Shown here: piece after piece, positions 60,305 to 64,000 of the stretch
How the letters are laid out: each line of letters starts with the position of its first letter
Position numbering within the stretch: the first letter of the stretch is position 1
DNA from: Microtetraspora niveoalba
GTDB taxonomy: Bacteria; Actinomycetota; Actinomycetes; Streptosporangiales; Streptosporangiaceae
Assembly: GCF_001570405.1 (NCBI RefSeq)
Contig: NZ_BBYM01000027.1
Coordinates: 62,001-126,000 of the forward strand
Reading direction: 5' to 3'
Length of the DNA stretch: 64,000 nt
Position numbers and translations under genes: made by a program
Notes under the pieces: model-generated
The model's database searches: none
Seen by the model: the letters and a program-made list of their open reading frames with translations, nothing else
Told to the model about the DNA's origin: nothing

Positions 60305-60463
60305 GGCCCTGAGCTGAGCGGTGCAGGTTGAGCGGTGCAGGTTGAGCCGGTCGCGACCCGGGCTCAGATCGGAGCGGTTCCGGTCAGGGCCATTGAGATC
60401 GGGCCGATTCGACAGGTGGGCTCCTGAGCAGGTGGGTCGTGAGCTGAGTGGTTCAGGCCGGGG
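60305..60463. other. Gene-free stretch between the two repeat arrays
   Basis: No gene. The sequence carries degenerate GAGCGGTT, GAGCTGAGTGGTTCAGG and CAGGTTGAGC elements that look like decayed relatives of the flanking repeats. Confidence 0.5.
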
Positions 60464-60673
60464 GGTTCAGAGCAGGCGAGCTCTGAGCTGAGTGGTTCAA
60501 GCCGGGGTTCAGAGCAGGCGAGCTCTGAGCCGAACGGATTGGGCCGGGGTTCAGAGCAGACGAGCTCTGAGCCGAACGGATTGGGCCGGGGTTCAGAGCA
60601 GACGAGCCCTGAGCCGAGCGGACCAAGCCGAGGTTCAGAACAGACGAGCCCTGAGCCGAGCGGACCAAATCGG
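60464..60673. repeat. 42-bp tandem repeat, five copies
   Basis: Units starting GGTTCAGAGCAGACGAGC begin at 60464, 60506, 60548, 60590 and 60632. The period is a multiple of three, so long frames run through both strands as 14-residue repeats, but they lack a start with a ribosome site and read as artefacts. The array ends 21 bp before the stop of HAD 2. Confidence 0.88.
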
Positions 60674-60694
60674 GGCAGATCAGATCGGGGCGGT

Positions 60695-61327
60695 TCAGAG
60701 CAGGTCGAGGGCGTTCGCGAGGGCGTCGACGACGGGGACGCCGACGCTCTCCAGTTCGGCGCGGCTGCTCATGCCGCCCGTGTAGAGGATGGCCCGCGCG
60801 CCGACATGCTGCGCGGCGTGCGCGTCGTCCACGCTGTCTCCGATCACCACGACCTTCCCCGGGTCGAGGCCGAGCGCCAGGATGTGCGCCGCCATGTGCT
60901 CGGCCTTGTGCCCACCGGAGCCGCCGCGCAGGCCGTCCACCCGGTTGAAGTGCCGGGTGATGCCCATCTCGTCGATCTTGGTCACCAGCCGCTCATGGTG
61001 CCACATGGACAGCAGCGACTGCGTCCGCCCGGCCGCCTCCCACTCGCGGAGGCTGGCCAGTGCGTCCCCGGCCAGCCCGCAGGCGAGCATCAGGCGGTGG
61101 TAGTGATCGTGGAACCCCTCGTCGAGCCGCTCCCACTCGCCGTCGTGGAGCGACCTGCCGAGCATCCGCTCGTACGCCACCCAGATGGGGCGGGTGTAGA
61201 CGGCGCGGAAGCCGTCGGGGTCGTAGGGGCCGATACCGTATGGACGGAAGACCTCGTTCGTCGCGCCCACCACGGCGTCGATGTCGTGGAACAGGGTCCC
61301 GTTCCAGTCCCAAACAATGTGTGTCAT
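60695..61327 (-). CDS. HAD-superfamily hydrolase 2
   Basis: 210 residues. Motif I reads VWDWNGTLFHD, with the nucleophile Asp kept but the usual second Asp replaced by Asn, as in some phosphoglycolate-phosphatase-like proteins. A helical cap (about 20-100) and VVVIGDSVDDAHAAQHVGAR for motifs III-IV follow. The fold and length fit a small-molecule phosphatase. ATG 61327 overlaps an inverted repeat. The 229 bp to the next gene (61328-61556) have no gene that I can see. Confidence 0.87.
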   Translation of the reverse strand: MTHIVWDWNGTLFHDIDAVVGATNEVFRPYGIGPYDPDGFRAVYTRPIWVAYERMLGRSLHDGEWERLDEGFHDHYHRLMLACGLAGDALASLREWEAAGRTQSLLSMWHHERLVTKIDEMGITRHFNRVDGLRGGSGGHKAEHMAAHILALGLDPGKVVVIGDSVDDAHAAQHVGARAILYTGGMSSRAELESVGVPVVDALANALDLL

Positions 61328-61344
61328 ATCAGGATGGATGATAT
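61326..61344. promoter_or_regulatory. Inverted repeat over the start of HAD 2
   Basis: ATATCA-N7-TGATAT is a perfect 6-bp inverted repeat that includes the AT of the HAD 2 start codon. It could be an operator of a leaderless or nearly leaderless gene. Confidence 0.4.
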
Positions 61345-61556
61345 CTAGGCACGACAGCTGCGCATGAGAACCTCCGTCATGTGTCGACTCACCGCCCCAC
61401 GCTCCGCCCTCGGACGCCCCCTACCGGTTCCGATATTTCACGCCGGCCCCGATGTCCCGGACGCCCCGCCCTCCGGTAGGACCGCCGGCCGATGGGACCG
61501 CCCTCCCAGCAGGACCACCCGCCGGTGGAAGCACCCGGAGCTCGATGGTGTGCCCG

Positions 61557-62114
61557 TCAGGTCAGCAGGTCGGGGATCTCCTGGGTGGCATACCACATCA
61601 GCTCGTGGGCCTCGGCGCCGTCCACGGTGAACCGGGCGTCGTCGTCGCCGAGGTCGGCGGCGGGCAGCGCGGCCACGGCCGCCTCGACGTCGGGGGCGGC
61701 GTCGGGGTCGTCCACGTGAGCCGAGGCGACCCGTGACATGGGGATCGGCTCGGTGAGCCGCACCCGCGCCCGCTCGTCAATGTCGGCGCTCGCCGCGACG
61801 GCGGCGTCCGGCACCTCGGCCGCCAGCACGACCCGCCTGGCCGGCACCCCGGCCTTCCCCGCGCCGCCCTCCTCGGCCGGTCCCCCCGCGGGCCCGCCCG
61901 CGAGCTCCGCCGCGCCTTCCTCGGCGAGCATCCGCAGCGAGGCCCGCGCCGCCTCGGTCATGGCGACGTACTCCAGCTCCTCGGTGTCGCCGGAGGCGTA
62001 CCACTCGACCAGGGCCGGAGTCACCGCGTACCCGATCAGCGGCGCGGGGCCGAGCTCGCCCCGCGCGACCACGCGGGCCAGCGCGGGAAGCGTGCACGGG
62101 AGATAGACGCGCAT
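61557..62114 (-). CDS. DUF6912-like hypothetical protein
   Basis: 185 residues. It begins MRVYLPCTLPALARVVARGELG and ends ELMWYATQEIPDLL, the pattern of an actinobacterial family recorded as DUF6912, by my recall. LEYVAMTEAARASLRMLAEE and RRVVLAAEVPDAAVA are in the body; residues about 68-90 are Gly/Ala-rich and probably a loop. It has no signal or membrane segment. The function is unknown. It is 21 bp downstream of HAD 3 on the same strand, so probably cotranscribed. Confidence 0.7.
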   Translation of the reverse strand: MRVYLPCTLPALARVVARGELGPAPLIGYAVTPALVEWYASGDTEELEYVAMTEAARASLRMLAEEGAAELAGGPAGGPAEEGGAGKAGVPARRVVLAAEVPDAAVAASADIDERARVRLTEPIPMSRVASAHVDDPDAAPDVEAAVAALPAADLGDDDARFTVDGAEAHELMWYATQEIPDLLT

Positions 62115-62135
62115 GGGAACCTCTCGTCGGTCACG

Positions 62136-62777
62136 TCAGGGGCGCAGCGGCAGGCCGAACAGGCCCTCCAGCTCGCCGATGGTGGCGGTGGCGTCGCTGT
62201 GGTGGATGCCGACCAGCCCGAGGGCCCGGGCGGCGGCGATGTTCGCCTCGATGTCGTCGATGAAGACACACTCCTCGGCCGGCAGCCCGACGAGATCGAG
62301 GGCGTGGTGGAAGATCCGCGGCTCGGGCTTGCGCATGCCGACCTCTCCCGAGATGACGATGGCGTCGAACAGCCCGTCCCAGGAGTCGCGGGGATAGTCG
62401 TTGGCCCAGGAGTTGGACACCAGGCAGGTGCGGATCCCGGCCGCGCGGGCCAGCCGCAGCATCTCGTTCATCTCCTCGACCGGCTCGAAGCCGAGGAACA
62501 TCCGGGCGAGCAACCCGTCGGCCACCGGCGGGACGCCGTCGAGGGTCATCAGCCTGGCCGCGAGGTCCCGCTCGAAGTCGGCCGCCGAGATCTCGCCACG
62601 TTCGAGCGCGTGGATGGCGCTCTCGCCGCCGCCATCGTAGGCGTGCAGGATCAGCTCACGCATCACGTCCTTGTAATGCGAGGCGTCGATCCGGTCCTGG
62701 GCGATCCAGCCCGCGATCGAGTCGGTGAGGCTGGTGGTCAGCACCCCGCCCCAGTCGATCAGCACTCCCTTGAGCAC
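62136..62777 (-). CDS. HAD-superfamily hydrolase 3 (HAD-IA)
   Basis: 213 residues. Motif I is LIDWGGVLT (DxGxV form), motif II CLVSNSW, then the Lys region GMRKPEPRIFHHALD and the acidic FIDDIEANIAAARALG. This is the YihX/epoxide-hydrolase N-domain type of HAD-IA protein. GTG 62777 is chosen as start, with GGGAGG upstream. It forms a small unit with the DUF6912-like gene behind it. The substrate is unknown. Confidence 0.9.
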   Translation of the reverse strand: MLKGVLIDWGGVLTTSLTDSIAGWIAQDRIDASHYKDVMRELILHAYDGGGESAIHALERGEISAADFERDLAARLMTLDGVPPVADGLLARMFLGFEPVEEMNEMLRLARAAGIRTCLVSNSWANDYPRDSWDGLFDAIVISGEVGMRKPEPRIFHHALDLVGLPAEECVFIDDIEANIAAARALGLVGIHHSDATATIGELEGLFGLPLRP

Positions 62778-62816
62778 GACACCTCCCACTGGAATCTGGT
62801 TCAAAAGGATAGAGCG

Positions 62817-64000
62817 TCAGGGGAGGCTCGCCTTACGGGCGATACGCCGGGCGGCGCTCAGGTGGGCGGCCGACCGCACCACCCCCGGGTTCGTCGTCAC
62901 CGCGCCGAACATGCCCCGCTTCTCCTTCAGGCGCAGGATCCGGGTGACCGACGCGTCCAGCCGCGCGGCGGAGATCCGGCCCGACTTCACCGCCGCGAGG
63001 ACCGCGCCGTACGCCTTGGGCATGTCCGGCGGCATGAGCAGCACGTCCGCCCCGGCCAGGACGGCGCGCACCGCCACCTCGGCGTCGCCGTACTTCTCGC
63101 GCACCCCGGCCATGTTGAGCGCGTCGGTGCTGATCACCCCGTCGAAGCCCAGCTCGTCGCGCAGCAGCCCGGTCAGGATCGTGCGGGACAACGTCGCCGG
63201 ATCGCCGGAGGGGTCGAGCTTGGGCATGACGACGTGCGCCGACATGATCGCGTCGATGCCGTGTGCGATGGCCTCGCGGAACGGCGGCGCGTCGAGCTTG
63301 CGCCACTGCGCCTTCGAGTGCTGGATCACGGGGAGACCGGTGTGGCTGTCCGTCGAGGTGTCGCCGTGCCCGGGGAAGTGCTTGGCGGTCGAGGCGATGC
63401 CGGCCGCGTGGAAGCCGTCCACCGCGGCGCCGACCATGGCGGCGACCTTGCCCGGGTCGGAGCCGTACGCCCGGGGGCCGATCACCGGGTTGCGCGGGTT
63501 GATGTTGACGTCGGCGACCGGCGCGAAGTCCATGGTGATGCCGAGGGCGCGCAGCTCGGTGCCGGTGAGCCGGGCGGCGGCCCGCGCGTTCGCCGGGTCG
63601 CCCGTCGAGCCGATGGCGCTCGCTCCCGGGAGCTTGGTGACGATCGAGGAGAGCGGCGAGACGGTGCCGTTCTCCTGGTCGACGCCGATCATGAGCGGGA
63701 CCCGCGACGCCTTGCGGAGCCCGGTGGTCAGCGCGGCGAGCTGCCGGGCGTCCGAGACGTTGCCGGCCCAGGGAAAGATGATCACGCCGCCCGGGTGGTA
63801 CTTCTCGACCGCCTCCGCCGGGGTGGCGACGCCGAACCGCGCGGTGTTCTCCTGGTGCTTCGAGTCGGCGCGCGAGCCGTACACCACCGGCATGAAGAGC
63901 TGGCCGACCTTCTCCTGCACGCTCATCCGGGCGAGCGTCGCGGCGACGTCGCCCGTGGCGCCTCCCGTCCCCCCGCCTCCTGTCTCCGCCTCTCCCCCGC
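62817..64000 (-). CDS. GH3 beta-N-acetylhexosaminidase, 5' end beyond window
   Basis: At least 394 residues are in the window and the frame stays open at its edge. LARMSVQEKVGQLFMPVVYG begins the domain after a Gly/Ala-rich linker, so an exported or lipidated N-terminus is likely outside. KHFPGHGDTSTDSHTGLP is the NagZ-type motif with the acid/base His, and GVISTDALNM carries the nucleophile Asp. It would release N-acetylglucosamine from wall fragments. In mycobacteria the related lpqI lies near aftD; here the two are 36 kb apart. Confidence 0.93.
   Translation of the reverse strand, partial: GGEAETGGGGTGGATGDVAATLARMSVQEKVGQLFMPVVYGSRADSKHQENTARFGVATPAEAVEKYHPGGVIIFPWAGNVSDARQLAALTTGLRKASRVPLMIGVDQENGTVSPLSSIVTKLPGASAIGSTGDPANARAAARLTGTELRALGITMDFAPVADVNINPRNPVIGPRAYGSDPGKVAAMVGAAVDGFHAAGIASTAKHFPGHGDTSTDSHTGLPVIQHSKAQWRKLDAPPFREAIAHGIDAIMSAHVVMPKLDPSGDPATLSRTILTGLLRDELGFDGVISTDALNMAGVREKYGDAEVAVRAVLAGADVLLMPPDMPKAYGAVLAAVKSGRISAARLDASVTRILRLKEKRGMFGAVTTNPGVVRSAAHLSAARRIARKASLP

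Noticed and set aside
60453-60785. Repeat proteins encoded by the 42-bp array
   Set aside because: Frames are open on both strands because the period is a multiple of three; no ribosome site or conserved start exists.
1-64000. Mobile elements, prophage, riboswitches, tRNA genes
   Set aside because: No transposase, integrase, terminal repeats, phage genes, riboswitch core or tRNA cloverleaf (other than tmRNA) was recognised by eye; a search with Infernal and tRNAscan would settle small RNAs.

Overview
The window reads as chromosomal DNA of a high-G+C actinomycete. Most genes start with GTG or ATG, many neighbours overlap by GTGA or ATGA, and the prfB-ftsE-ftsX-smpB-ssrA block is the usual actinobacterial arrangement. 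The gene set (DprE1/DprE2, AftD, several HAD proteins, a large NAD-glutamate dehydrogenase) fits a filamentous actinomycete, perhaps Streptosporangiales, but no 16S rRNA gene is present and the family assignment is inference. I saw no insertion sequence, phage, CRISPR array or tRNA.

Left half (about 0.7-30 kb): a cell-envelope region. It holds the three-step pathway that makes polyprenyl-phospho-arabinose (UbiA-type phosphoribosyltransferase, DprE1, DprE2), an AftD-type arabinofuranosyltransferase, a DUF2613 peptide, a GT4 glycosyltransferase, an acyltransferase-3, a SAM methyltransferase, two DUF3068 membrane proteins, and three paralogous polytopic proteins (A 739-2655, B 16429-18324, C 20171-22057) that I read as uncharacterised GT-C glycosyltransferases. 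AACnnGTTCTA-type palindromes recur at several promoters of this region and suggest one shared regulon. Embedded in it is a padR-ABC transporter-penicillin-acylase-family operon (10.5-16.3 kb). A fused two-domain acyl-CoA dehydrogenase with a palindromic operator sits at the right edge.

Middle (32-43.5 kb): a membrane-anchored protein, an HtrA-like protease, an adenosine/aminofutalosine-deaminase-like enzyme, tmRNA with readable tag ANNKRTEVSQGSLALAA, a penicillin-binding-protein homologue whose three catalytic motifs are all degenerate, SmpB, FtsX, FtsE, a 61-residue Cys-rich membrane protein, three tandem copies of a 95-bp non-coding repeat, release factor 2 and a secreted protein.

Right part (43.5-64 kb): NAD-glutamate dehydrogenase, a Tat-exported flavoprotein, an ABC-2 transporter divergent from a NarL-type two-component pair, acetoacetyl-CoA synthetase, a LysR regulator coupled to a cytoplasmic class-A-beta-lactamase-like hydrolase, an intact penicillin-binding protein, three HAD-family proteins with unusual first motifs, 15-bp and 42-bp tandem repeats, a DUF6912-like protein and the 3' part of a GH3 beta-N-acetylhexosaminidase gene. 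The best candidate for a little-described system is the left-hand arabinose-donor and GT-C cluster with its shared operator.
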